NCBI GenBank assembly: GCA_020465985.1
Contig: JAANYP010000192.1
Span: 1-64,000, forward strand
DNA: 64,000 nucleotides
DNA from: Centrapalus pauciflorus
Taxonomy: Eukaryota > Streptophyta > Magnoliopsida > Asterales > Asteraceae
Reading direction: 5' to 3'
A model generated the notes under the pieces. It did not search any database. It saw nothing but the letters and a program-made list of their open reading frames with translations, and was not told the DNA's origin. Made by a program: the position numbers and the translations under genes. Of the stretch, positions 48,071-60,033 are shown piece after piece. Within the stretch, counting starts at the first letter, position 1, and the number at the start of each line of letters is the position of its first letter.

Positions 48071-49777
48071 CGAGACTTTCAACATTACTTGATCTCCCTC
48101 TTGAAATTCTAAATCCTTCCGTCGAACATCGGCATCGCTTTTCTGTCGATCCCGCGCGATCTTTAATCGGTTTCGAATCTGGGCTATCTTTTCTGTAGTC
48201 TCTTGGATGATCTCAGGTCCGGTAATCTGACTATCTCCTACTTCTGCCCAACAAAGTGGTGATCGACACTTTCGTCCGTAGAGTGCCTCGAATGGGGCGG
48301 TCTTAATACTTGAGTGATAGCTGTTGTTATAGGAAAACTCCACTAATGGCAGGTGCCTGTCCCAACTTTTGCCAAAGTCGATAACACATGCCCTTAGCAT
48401 GTCTTCCAACGTCTGAATCGTCCTTTCACTCTGACCATCCGTTTGCGGGTGGTAGGCTGTGCTCATATCTAGACGTGTACCCAGTGCTTCTTGCAATGAC
48501 TGCCAAAATCTTGATGTGAACCGGCTGTCCGTGTCTGATATGATTGATACTGGCACTCCATGCCTTGAGACAACTTCTTTAAGATAGATTCGTGTTAACT
48601 TATCCATCTTATCAGTCTCCTTGATTGGCAGAAAGTGTGCGGTTTTGGTAAGTCGATCCACAATTACCCAAATAGTGTCATAACCTCCAGAAGTCTTCGG
48701 CAACTTGGTGATGAAATCCATGGTGATGTTTTCCCACTTCCACTGGGGTATTTCTGGTTGAACTAGCAACCCTGATGGCTTCTGGTGCTCAGCCTTAACC
48801 TTCAAACATGTTAAGCACTTGCTGACATAGGTAGCAATGTCAGCCTTCATGTTTGGCCACCAGTACATTCCTTTCAAGTCGTGATACATTTTATCTGACC
48901 CTGGATCAATAGCATATCTTGTCTTATGCCCTTCATCCATGACCAGCTTCCTTACTCCTCCGAATTTTGGTAACCAAATTCTGCCCATGAAGTATCGACA
49001 TCCATCTGGCTTGATTTCAAACTGCTTATCCATACCTCTCAAGGCTTCATCCAGTAGATTACCCTCCTTGACTGTTGCTTCTTGTGCCTCGCGGACTTGA
49101 GAGTTTAGGTTTGACTGTATAGTCAAGACCAAAGCTTGGACTTTCAATGGTTTAACCCGTTCCTTTCGGCTCAGGGCATCAGCTACGACATTCGCCTTCC
49201 CCGGATGATAACGAATTTCGCAGTCGTAATCGCTAAGCAGCTCAACCCAACGACGTTGCCTCATATGCAACTCTTTCTGATTCAGAATATGCTGAAGGCT
49301 TTTATGGTCTGTGAACACCGTGCACTTAGTTCCATACAGGTAGTGCCTTCTTATTTTGAGAGCAAACACCACTGCTCCAAGCTCCAAGTCATGAGTCGTA
49401 TAGTTCACCTCGTGAATTTTGAGCTGACGTGATGCGTAAGCAATGACGTTATCCCTTTGCATGAGCACACAACCTAATCCATTGTGTGAGGCATCACAGT
49501 AGACCACACAATTTTCAGTCCATTCAGGTAAGGATAGAATTGGTGCACTACACAATCTTTGCTTTAACTGCTGAAACGCCTTTTCTTGCTCTTCACCCCA
49601 GATATATTTTACATCCTTCCGAATCAACTCTGTTAGGGAACCTGCTATCTTTGACAAGTTTTCAATAAATCGCCTATAATAACCAGCAAGTCCTAGAAAT
49701 TGGCGGATTTCCGTGGGTGTTCTAGGAGTTGCCCAGTTCTTTATAGCCTCGATTTTTGATGGATCAACTTGGATTCC
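48065..49777 (-). pseudogene. TE-I RNase H and integrase (530-codon open part)
   Basis: The open frame from 49657 to 48065 starts in the RT connection and includes VVYCDASHNGLGCVLMQRD, TDHKSLQHILNQKELHMRQR and YHPGKANVVADALSRK (RNase H). Integrase follows: GHKTRYAIDPGSDKMYHDL, where the second His of the HHCC zinc site is Asp, then CLTCLKVKAEHQKPSG. The catalytic triad is complete (ITMDFITKLP; SIISDTDSRFTS; SERTIQTLEDMLRAC). This is a single uninterrupted frame, unusual in this window. It stops at the TAG near 48061. Confidence 0.92.
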
Positions 49778-50420
49778 CTAGCTGTTGATCACATGTCCAA
49801 GGAATTTAACTTCTCGCAACCAAAATTCACATTTTGAAAATTTGGCGTATAACTGTTCCTTCTCTAACAACTCCAAGATCAGCTTGAGATTTTGTTCGTG
49901 TTCCTCCTTATTTCTTGAATAGATGAGGATATCGTCTATGAACACTATTACAAATTTGTCCAGATACGGTTTACACACTCGATTCATGAGGTCCATGAAT
50001 ACGGCTGGTGCGTTGGTCAAACCGAATGGCATTACCTGAAATTCGTAATGTCCATAACGAGTTCTGAATGTTGTCTTGGGAATGTCTTCTTCTCGAACCT
50101 TTACTTGATGATAACCGGATCGCAGATCAATCTTAAAGTAGAAGCTAGATCCCTGTAGTTGGTCAAACAGGTCGTCAATTCTGGGAAGGGGGTAGCGGTT
50201 CTTTACTGTCAACTTGTTTAGCTCTCGGTAGTCTATCCACATCCTGAAGGATCCGTCTTTCCTTTTCACGAACAAAGCCGGAGCTCCCCAAGGTGAGGAA
50301 CTTGGTCGAATGAATCCTTTATCCATCAACTCTTGTAATTGATTGGATAGTTCTTGCATTTCAGAAGGAGCGAGTCTATATGGGGCTCTTGCGACCGGTG
50401 CAGTCCCGGCACCAAATCGA
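49770..50420 (-). pseudogene. TE-I reverse transcriptase
   Basis: Open from 50359 to a TAG at about 49778-49780: GFIRPSSSPWGAPALFVKRK, DLRSGYHQVKVREEDIPKT, MPFGLTNAPAVFMDLMNRV, catalytic FIDDILIYS and FSKCEFWLREVKFLGHV, uninterrupted where TE-B has its 92-bp segment. The TAG replaces a sense codon and the frame continues as GIQVDPSKIEAI toward RNase H. Just upstream (about 50395-50405) a single-base loss shifts the frame relative to the protease linker. Confidence 0.92.
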
Positions 50421-50569
50421 TTTGAAACTCTACTTGCCTAGTTGGCGGAAGTCCAGGCAATTCTTCCGGGAAGACCTTCGGATAGTCAAAAACCACTAGA
50501 ATATCCTCGAGTCGCTTCTCCTCCGACTCTTTTTCTGCAATTTGTACCAGTACTGCATGGCAACCTTTC

Positions 50570-51067
50570 CTAAGGCACTTTAATGTTCTTAGACCGTATA
50601 TGACATTCAGCTGTCGGTTCTTTCTTTTCCCCTTGGACTGTTAGGACCTTCTTCTTGTGGAGTGGTATCCGTACCACTTTCTTACCGCACAAAATCTCGG
50701 CCTGGTTGTGTGACAACCAATCCATACCAATTACTACATCAAAACTTTCGAGTTCTATAGGCATCAAGTCTATCTTAAAGGGATGATCTGCCAGCTTCAG
50801 TGTGCATTCCTTAATAATACTACTTGCCTCTATTATTTTGCCGTCAGCCAGTTCTATAGTATAAGAGTTGTCTAAGGGAAAAGGAGTGGCATTCAATTGC
50901 TTACTAAACTTATCAGATATAAAGCTCCTATCAGCCCCAGTATCAAAGAGTACGTAAGCGTAAATGTCATTTAAAAGAAACGTACCTGATACCACATGGG
51001 GATCCTGACGAGCGTCACCTGCTCCTAACACAAAAGCTCTCCCCTGAGCTCCTCCACCATTTCTCAA
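50570..51067 (-). pseudogene. TE-I protease
   Basis: Active site VLFDTGADRSFIS (D-T-G) and VVIGMDWLSHNQAEILCGKK. The domain looks complete and open; it continues upstream in the same frame into the zinc knuckles and downstream into a linker broken near 50400. Cleaves the gag-pol polyprotein. Confidence 0.88.
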
Positions 51068-52083
51068 CTTCGGACACTCACTCTTGAAGTGCCCAGTAGC
51101 TCCACATTCATAGCAGCCTCTCTGATTGCCGCCATTGACACCCGGGGTTCCAAATTTACAGTCTTTGGCTACATGGCCAATACGTTTGCATTTTCCACAA
51201 GGGGTTGGGCAGGGACCCTTGTTGTGATGAAAGGTGCATTGGGTGCAGAAAGGCTTGGTACCCGTGTAGCCTTTCCTTGACTCAGCTCCTGCTACATAAG
51301 CCTTGATGGCCTCGGGCTTCTTGGATTGCGAACCCGTATTCCTCCGGGACTTGTCCTCCCACTTCCTCTTGATTTCCCCGGCTTTGGCTTCATTTCTCCG
51401 GGCACTTGATCCATCAGATTGTTGGCCATCCTGATGGCATCCTGTATGGTGGATGGGTTGGAGGCAGTGACATTACCTTGAATTTGAGGAGCGAGTCCCC
51501 AAATGTAACGCTCGATCTTCTTGTACTCAGGGGTCACCATCTGAGGGCACAGAATACTCAGTTCGTGGAATCGGTTGGTGTACCCAGCTACATCCGTTCC
51601 CTTCATAGCCAGATTCCAAAACTCTGACTCCATTTTCTGTAGCTCATTCCTCGGGCAATACTCATCGGTCATCATCTGCTTCAACTCGGTCCAGGCGAGT
51701 TGGTAAGCTGCATCAATCCCCACAGACTGGGTATACGAGTTCCACCATGTCAAGGCGCTGTCTTGCAGAGTGTGGGTGGCGAACTTTACTTTGTCTCCTT
51801 CAATGCATCCGCTAACACGGAAGACAGATTCCAACTTTTCGAACCATCGTACTAATCCGACGGCTCCTTCGGTCCCATTGAAGTATCGGGGCTTGCAGCT
51901 CAAAAACCCCTTAATTCCGCAACCCTTAGGGTGGGTTTCAGTTCCTCCCGTGGTGCGGCTAGCACCACCATCTTCATTAGCTGAACTGTTTCTGTTCGTC
52001 TCGTAAGTGGCTATAGCAGCAGCCACTCTTTGTGCAACCAGTTCCTCAGTTTCTGCGGCGCTCATAACTCGTCTCGGCGGCAT
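51068..52083 (-). pseudogene. TE-I gag with two zinc knuckles
   Basis: ATG 52083 (MPPRRVMSAAETEELVAQRV). The gag domain follows: FNGTEGAVGLVRWFEKLESV, DSALTWWNSY, MTDEYCPRNELQKMESEFWN and TNRFHELSILCPQMV. A frameshift near 51345 ends the first ORF at 51292. The other frame continues with CTQC, then CGKCKRIGHVAKDC and CYECGATGHFKSEC (about 51085-51200), and on into protease. The gag domain is full length. Confidence 0.9.
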
Positions 52084-52311
52084 TATCTAAAAGTTTAAAG
52101 AAAACAGCATAGTGTAAGAAGTTGAATCTTAAAGATGTAAATTTTTCTTAAGGCACAACACTATAATCATCAAACACAATTTCATAAATAACGTGCAATT
52201 TTTCATAAATCATTCATAATTTTCTTACATTGGGGCGGGTTATTACCCAAAAATTTTAGTCCTACACTATTACATAATAATTTCCTAATATTACAAAGAT
52301 AAAGGGGGGTA

Positions 52312-53085
52312 CTAGGTGCGGGAGTGATCAGGGGTCTCTCCCTTTTCTAAAGCATTGAGGCGTTGTGCCAGCTCCTCATTGCGGGCCACACTCTCGGCTA
52401 ATCGTTGTCGGAGCTCGTTCAGTCCGTCCTGCTGAATGGCGAGGGCGTGCTGGTTGGCCCAATATATGTTGGAGTTTTGTAACTCCTCCCGCTCTAAACG
52501 AGCGGTCATTTCTCCGATGTCTTGGTTAAGCAACCGAAGTTGGAGATCATGCCTGGAAGACCGTGCTACCAAGAGTGGTATGGTCTGTTCGGCGGGTTCT
52601 TGAGTGAGTGACAGGATAGGTGCGGAGGATGGTCCTCCGATCTCAAAGTGGGAAGGGATTCCTTCCTCTTGCCTCCATTCACGGAGGGTTTCAGGTATCC
52701 AGCCCCATCGTCGGGCGTCTACACGTCGGTGTGGTGGTGGGGGATTGGGTTGGGGAGTCGGGATGGGAATAGACTCCCGTCTTGGCGTGATTACCCGCTT
52801 TCGGGGTGTATACAACATTTTAGGGCCGTTTGGGTAAGGCCGATATGGCTTAAATGATGGCTCTGCCGGGTGGTATGGAATGCGGGCGGGGACTGTTGGG
52901 GGCGGTGGATCCTCTCCAACGTCATCTTCTTCCATCGGTTCCTCTTCTGACTCCTCCATTGGGTCTTCAGAGGGGTCTTCTTCCTCAGATGGTTCTCCTT
53001 CAGTGAAAACCTCAGTGACTGCGGGGCTCGTAAGGGTGTACTCATCCTCTGAATCTGACAAGATGATGGTCTCCGGGTGGGTCAT
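52312..53085 (-). CDS. TE-I extra ORF upstream of gag (257 aa, intact)
   Basis: ATG 53085 (MTHPETIILSDSEDEYTLTS), about 120 bases downstream of the primer site and about 230 bases before gag. Residues 1-70 are strongly acidic (EEDPSEDPMEESEEEPMEE). Residues 70-120 are rich in Pro, with PPPPTVPARIPYHP and PIPTPQPNPPPPHRR. A Trp-containing segment (RRWGWIPETLREWRQEEG) follows. The last 90 residues form a predicted coiled coil (LNQDIGEMTARLEREELQN; LNELRQRLAESVARNEELAQ). No stop or shift, unlike gag and pol beside it. I do not recognise the family; a structural or regulatory partner of gag is possible. Confidence 0.75.
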   Translation of the reverse strand: MTHPETIILSDSEDEYTLTSPAVTEVFTEGEPSEEEDPSEDPMEESEEEPMEEDDVGEDPPPPTVPARIPYHPAEPSFKPYRPYPNGPKMLYTPRKRVITPRRESIPIPTPQPNPPPPHRRVDARRWGWIPETLREWRQEEGIPSHFEIGGPSSAPILSLTQEPAEQTIPLLVARSSRHDLQLRLLNQDIGEMTARLEREELQNSNIYWANQHALAIQQDGLNELRQRLAESVARNEELAQRLNALEKGETPDHSRT

Positions 53086-53207
53086 GTTTTCTGCTATCAA
53101 GGTCCATTCATAGTCTTTTTGTTAGTTACAAAATATTTTGAAAATCAGAAAAACTTAAGTGCAGTAATAGTCTAGGGTACTAATGCAACCTAGTTCACTA
53201 TAACTAT

Positions 53208-53220
53208 GGCTCTGATACCA
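53208..53220 (-). promoter_or_regulatory. TE-I primer-binding site (tRNA-Met type)
   Basis: On the minus strand TGGTATCAGAGCC, three bases after the LTR end at 53224. Confidence 0.92.
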
Positions 53221-53223
53221 ATC

Positions 53224-54176
53224 TGTCACACCCCGTTACCCCGGTTGGCAACGAAGCGTGACGTCGCGGAAGCATAACCATAATCATAACGAACGACCAC
53301 TATATGGACGTTTTCAAAAATACATCGGTATAAATTTAAGAGATATAATGTTTTACATAACCCAAAATGATAAAGAGAAGTTCGCAAGGTACAGAGATTT
53401 AAATACATAATTAAATCATCCAAAATAATGCAAATAAATCTCCGACGGTTTGAAACTGAGTGCGACTCCTTAAATGCGGTAGCTTGAAAATACTACCGAT
53501 GTGATAGACTTGCCTTAATTTCCTGAAAATACACGCTAAAATACGTCAACAAAATTGTTGGTGAGCTCATAGGTTTAAACGTAAATCTGACTTGTATGGA
53601 CAACAATAATAGAGATTGAATTTATAAAATCATAAATTCCATGTTATGTATTACATATAAACCATCATGCAACCGAAGCTTAATTAAAATGAGTTTGCCC
53701 TATGCAGTTTTCCCATACGTAATACCGTGTGTTAAATATATATGCACTCACTGTTAGCCGATCCGAACTAACCCGAATGGGGGACATGACTCCCGATAGA
53801 TCTATCCACAATATATTTGCGCTTACAAATAAATGCAATTAACGGTTCATGATATAAGGGCTGATGGAACCACATGTGTAATACATAATAGTATTTTTAT
53901 GTCCATATAAAAACGAAGCATGTATTTCATCCCCAAAACATAACATTGTGAAAATAGGGGCTATGAGAACTCACCGAGATTGCGATGGCAAAACGAGCGT
54001 AAAAAGCTTTTTAGCGTAAATAGATGGATGATGCGTCGAGTGAGTTTAATCGAGTCCTAAATGATAATAAAGACTTAATATCTCTAATATATGATGATAT
54101 ATATATATTTATAGATTTTTATGTCTTAAATCACCCAACATTACAAGTTTATAAATAAAATTCGCTTAAAATGTCA

Positions 54177-54270
<94 letters not shown>

Positions 54271-55693
54271 CAGCTTTTTCGGAGGTTTTCGGCCTACTTT
54301 GAGGCTGTTTTTGACCAAGCTCCAAAATGTTTTAGACTTTGGTTTTCTAGGACATTAAACTACTATATACAAAGGATTTTTAGAATAAAGAATGGCCATT
54401 TTTCGAGATGTTTAGGTTGGTGAAAAAGCTCGTTAAAAACCCTATGTTGGCCATTTTTGAGCTGTCAAACTTTCGGTTTCCCAAATAATTTCTGGAGGTC
54501 TTAAACTCCAAAATAAATTATAAAAACTTCCGGATCTATAGTTAAGATATAGATCTAACTTTTGAGACAAGAATCAACTCATTTCGTTAAGTTATGAATT
54601 AGTTATGATTTTTCAAAGTCGATATATATTTTCTGCCGAAAATCCGTAGTTTATAAACTTGAATTAACTTATGATTCTTGTTGTTTATTCAAAGACTACT
54701 TGTATAAAAGTCATAAAAGTTATAAAATACACATATATCACATGTTTTCACAATATTAACACTTTTATAATGTGTTCATATATTCATAAACACATTTAAA
54801 GAAACAACTTAAAAATAAAAACGAGAAACTTATACACTTGAGTTTTTATGAAACTTGTTGTTGTAGGTGATTATATATATTATGCAAGACTTATATAAAC
54901 ATAAATATAAGATGAAATAAGTTAGTAGTTACTTACTTTGACGTTTTTAGAAGAATGGAAATGAGTAGAAGGTTGGATCTTCAAAGGTTTCACCAAGAAC
55001 ACCTTGCAAATGAAGAACACTTTGAAAGAAACGTTTTGTGGAGTATATGTGTGTGTGTGGCCGGATGCTAGAGACAAAAGAAGAGATTTTCGGTGTGAAA
55101 ATTATGAAAGGGTTGGTCTCAATTTATAGAGGAAAAAGAGGTCTTCAAAAGATGGAAGGAGTGGAGTTGGAGTGTAATCTTGGGTGATCTTGAAAGGGAA
55201 TGGAGTTAGAGGATTTGATGGTGATTCAACATGGTTTATGAAATTAAAATATGGATGTTGTGTACTAGGGGGTGGCCGGCCATGAGGGTATTTCATGGGT
55301 ATTTTTCCTTTTTTTTGTATAAAAGTATTTAGAATGTATTCTTGTATTTTCCTTTTCTTGTAAATTCAAAAATACTTTTGAATGCGTTGTTTTAATGAAT
55401 TGTTTTAGTCTTGCATAATTAATGTTAAGTATTTCTATTAGTGTATGATTAGTGTCACTAATCATAATTTAATTATGTACTTAGTTGAATTAATCCTTCA
55501 TATCGTAAATTGATCGGATTAATTGATTTCCCGATTCATCGCACCGATGAATTTGATTCTAATTGAGTTGAATTTTCTAATAAACCTTGTTAATCACTTT
55601 ATTAATTTCTAATGACCACTGATTAGGCTATAATTGACTATTAAATACACATTAGGTCATCGTTGCTAACCTGGTTTAGTGCCTGATGTTACA
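53224..55693 (-). repeat. TE-I 5' LTR (2470 bp)
   Basis: TGTCACACCCC...GATGTTACA on the plus strand. Nearly collinear with 45300-47714 apart from a much longer (TA)n. The TATA box here reads CTATAAATTGAGACC (minus, about 55116-55131), one base changed after the core. Confidence 0.95.
54181..54264. repeat. (TA)n expansion in TE-I 5' LTR
   Basis: About 84 bases of TA, versus about 18 at the same place in the 3' LTR (46264-46281). It accounts for most of the length difference between the LTRs. Confidence 0.95.
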
Positions 55694-55698
55694 TATAA

Positions 55699-56399
55699 CA
55701 CATTTCTATCAATATATCATTTAGATATTTTTGATATTAAAACAAGGAAGACATTTGCTCCGGTCTCCGACTTCATTTGATGCGCATTGTGTCTAGAACT
55801 GATTATATACACTTTTAGGACACGTCGAGTCTAACAGTCTGCGTGACTATAACCTGTTAGTCCAAAGTGACTACGTCGGAGTGAATTATTTGTTCAAAAT
55901 AGGGAGAGATTATTGATGATGAGAGGATATTGTTTTGAGGGGGAGAGAAATTCTTGTAAAATTTCTGTATTGTAATTGTCATTGTATTTCTGCTAATGCT
56001 GCATCTACGTCTCTGAAGATTTTGCATGATATTCATAATTCTTATAATCATCATGAGGGGGAGAAAAGTTGAAGTTCAGAGACAACTGTTGAGTAGTTTG
56101 ATGACAACTGAAGATAATTTCAACAACTTCTCAAGACAATTAATTAAGGGAGAGAATTAAAAGATATTCATGATTCAAGGGGGAGTGAGCTCATAAGACA
56201 AGAGAAGATCAGAGAAGAAGAGATATGAAGATCAGAGAGAGATAATGAAGAAGAAATTTTATCTGAAGATTCTGAGATTGAAGAGAAGAGAGACAAAGAT
56301 TTGAAGTTTCAGATAAAAGAAGAAGAAAAGAGAATATTGTTGAAGTTCCCTGTTTTGAACTTTAATTGAAATAATTGCTTTCATCTCTAAGGAGGAGAT
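55699..56399 (+). promoter_or_regulatory. TE-F 3' internal region with repeated purine tracts
   Basis: No ORF. G-rich purine tracts occur at about 55937-55948, 56055-56066, 56146-56156, 56177-56186 and finally 56389-56399 (AAGGAGGAGAT) directly before the 3' LTR. The last is the working polypurine tract position. Repeated tracts are a known feature of some copia lineages, notably Sireviruses. Confidence 0.65.
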
Positions 56400-56451
56400 T
56401 GTTGGATATAAATATTAATAGAGATGAAAACATTTATTTTATAAAAGTATA
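56400..56451 (+). repeat. TE-F 3' LTR, first part
   Basis: TGTTGGATATAAATATT... matches 41400-41452. Ends with GTATA, the TSD of TE-H. Confidence 0.85.
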
Positions 56452-58800
56452 TGAAACACCCATCTTAACATAATATATTAAATAATGGGTTTATATAAGA
56501 TGAACTGTGATTAATATGATTTAAGGAAAATCGGGCATGACCCGTTCGCACGTGGTCCGTATCCCTGTTTGTTTATAAACGAAGACTTGGAATACAAAGT
56601 ACATTTACAAGATACTTGCACTAATTTACAACTACTAACTGTAACCAAAAACACATTAAGAAGTTATGTAACATATCTAATCATAACGGAAGTCAAACTA
56701 CCCCCAACAAGTTTCCAAACATACAAGCCACTATCTTTACCAAAAGGTTAAACTTCAGAGAAACTCCGTTCAAACTCTAGGCTCAGAACCGACAATTTTT
56801 ATGCCTCTACTAACACCTCCTGTAATACATGAAGTGTGAGGGGTTAGCAAATAAAATTTGCTAAGTGAGTTACTAGATCGATATGGAGTGCAAAACATAA
56901 ACATGCCATAGTATATAAAAGGTTTATGAGATGACAAGTGCAATATCTTTAATAAAAGAATTGTGGGAAAATCCCCACTAATATATGCATAGGTTGCGAA
57001 CATCGCCCGCTAACCCGCCGCTGTCGACCGGATCCCGGTCTAACAACTCTAACCGGCGCCCGAAGTCCGGTCACCTACTCCGTAGGCTTCTTGAAGTAGG
57101 AATTTATACGCACAAACACAAAGTAAGGCGCTTGATAATAATAATAACCTGGATATATAGTGAGGCTAAATAAATGAGCATAGCTCATAATGGGTTAATG
57201 AAGCATAGGTATAAAGTGTATAACAAAGACATGATCATCAATATAGCATGGAAGTCAATGTATATAACTGAAGGTATCAAGTCAGGTTTTCTGGCCATAG
57301 GCCATGATCAAATAGTAAACTGCCAACTAGGGCAGGATGCCACATAAAATGATGTCATTAGATATGCACATTATCATAATTAAAAGAACATGTAGATATG
57401 AATGTAACACACATATCAATGCTAGAACTCACAGAGATAGGCTAAAGATAGCCTTTACGGCACAATAAGGTTAATACGTCTCTCAATGCCCCAATTTGAT
57501 AATCGACACTCTATTCAGCTCCAAACCTATCAGAAAATAATATTTAAAGCATTCATAAGCTTCTTCTATCATATTACAAGGTTTAGGACTCAATTGAAGC
57601 GTTTAAACGTTTTCGGTTTAAGTTTCTAAAGTAACTAGCACCGTTGTGCCTCTGATTGAATTTTATAACCTTTTGGGAAATATTTGATGATAATATATAT
57701 GTTATATAAGTATGGAATGATCCATGAGGTTATAGTAATATTATAGAGCTTAAAACAAGTGTGTTGGGTGTACAAGGGCTCGACTCGCACTAGTTTCATA
57801 TTTTGGCCATAACTTTTTCATACAAACTCGGATTTAGGTGATTCAAGAGCCCAGACGAATAGGACACATAGGGATACAATGTTTATCTTTTAGAAAATGG
57901 CCCATCTGTTGGGAAATGCGGCAAGTAGGTATGGGAACTCGGCGCGTTCCCTTGCTCTGCAGTCCAAAACGTCACTTTTTGACGTCCTGCTCGTATCCAC
58001 TCCATTCCAAACTCGTTTTCAACCCAACACAACACCTCCAAACTTGGTTTTTATCAATATTTGACTACTCTAAACATATATAGACATTATTTACATTTAA
58101 ACACCACTGAATCACTCAATTTCATCATCAATTTCTTCTTGATTTACTTAGTTTCAACCAAACCCACTTGCACAAATTGTTAAGTTTCCTTGGTGTAATT
58201 TAACTTGGGAATTTCAGAGATTGTCTATTATCATACATCCATAGACACTCATACCCCTTTATATTTGATTTGTTTGACATCCCTGCCTTTATGAACTACT
58301 AGGCTAAGAAGAAAAGGAAGTCTTATACATATAATTCAACACATGTAGAGGTGATTACCTTAACCTTGAGGGACTACTTCTTAGACAAGCTTGTAACAAC
58401 TATCCTCCAGCCTTAACCTTGTGGGTGTATATAGAATTTGTGAGGAACAAGGAATTGGTGAAATGAGGAAGAAGGGCACTGATTGGGGGAGATGAAAGCC
58501 CTCAATTGGTCCTTCATTTTACAAGTATCCCCCTTCCAGATTTTGCAAGCTTCCAATTCCATACCATCTTCTTTATTCCTTACATTTTCAATCTCCCTTA
58601 TGCATAATTGACTTGTACTATAAGCTTAAAGGTTCATACATAATGGTATGGATTATTAATTGACAAGGCACGAAGCATATGGTACAAACGAGTGAAGCGT
58701 ATGGCTAGCATTTTAGTTCAATCGTAACTAATCAACTAGATATAATTAATAGGGGACTTTAACTAATTAGGATTAGTACTTTAAACCTGGCGATGTTACA
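56452..58800 (-). mobile_element. TE-H: solo gypsy LTR (2349 bp)
   Basis: TGAAACACCC...GATGTTACA on the plus strand, so on the minus strand it starts TGTAACATC like Tekay LTRs. Flanked by a perfect TSD GTATA (56447-56451 and 58801-58805) inside the TE-F LTR. No internal coding sequence; small frames within it have no recognisable homology. Confidence 0.88.
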
Positions 58801-58975
58801 GTATAGGGGGCTTTGTGTAAATACTCAATAGAATGTATTTGAGTAGAAATATAGTGGTACTGTTCACAAATGATATACACACACATAAAATAAGGTGGAA
58901 TAGAATTGAGAGAAGAGCTGATCGTGTAGGATTGCTATGCAAGAAAGTCAAGAACTGAATTGTGATATTTCTTCT
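58801..58975 (+). repeat. TE-F 3' LTR, second part
   Basis: Resumes the LTR (GTATAGGGGGCTTTGTG...) and stops after TTCTTCT, where TE-G is inserted. The 5' LTR continues from this point with CTCATTAATACAAGC, so about 90 bases are still missing. Confidence 0.87.

Positions 58976-60033
<1,058 letters not shown>

Larger units (their letters stand above)
45300..55693 (-). mobile_element. TE-I: Ty3/gypsy chromovirus with extra ORF before gag, inserted in TE-F
   Basis: Two long LTRs, primer site, polypurine tract and matching TSD TATAA (45295-45299, 55694-55698). Order on the minus strand: 5' LTR, primer site, extra ORF, gag, protease, RT, RNase H, integrase, partial chromodomain, 3' LTR. It is the best-preserved gypsy element here. 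By eye the first 600 bases of the LTRs differ at about 19 sites (3%), so it is relatively young. Frameshifts in gag and before RT, and stops in pol, still inactivate it. Confidence 0.95.
41400..58975 (+). mobile_element. TE-F: non-autonomous copia-like element with short LTRs, split by three insertions
   Basis: 5' LTR 41400-41709, primer site, internal region with gag-like coiled coil but no recognisable protease, RT or integrase, and a 3' LTR starting at 56400. TE-I, TE-H and TE-G interrupt it. Without them it is about 4.9 kb. A strict 21-bp repeat lies in its leader, and repeated G-rich purine tracts precede its 3' LTR. The end of the 3' LTR (after TTCTTCT at 58975) should lie beyond TE-G, off the right edge. 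Confidence 0.8.

Noticed and set aside
49136..49432. Plus-strand frames of 60-100 codons opposite TE-I pol and TE-A2 gag
   Set aside because: Shadows of the minus-strand coding frames, with no domain of their own.
48065..49657. Host gene with 530 codons
   Set aside because: Clear RNase H and integrase of TE-I between LTRs with matching TSDs.
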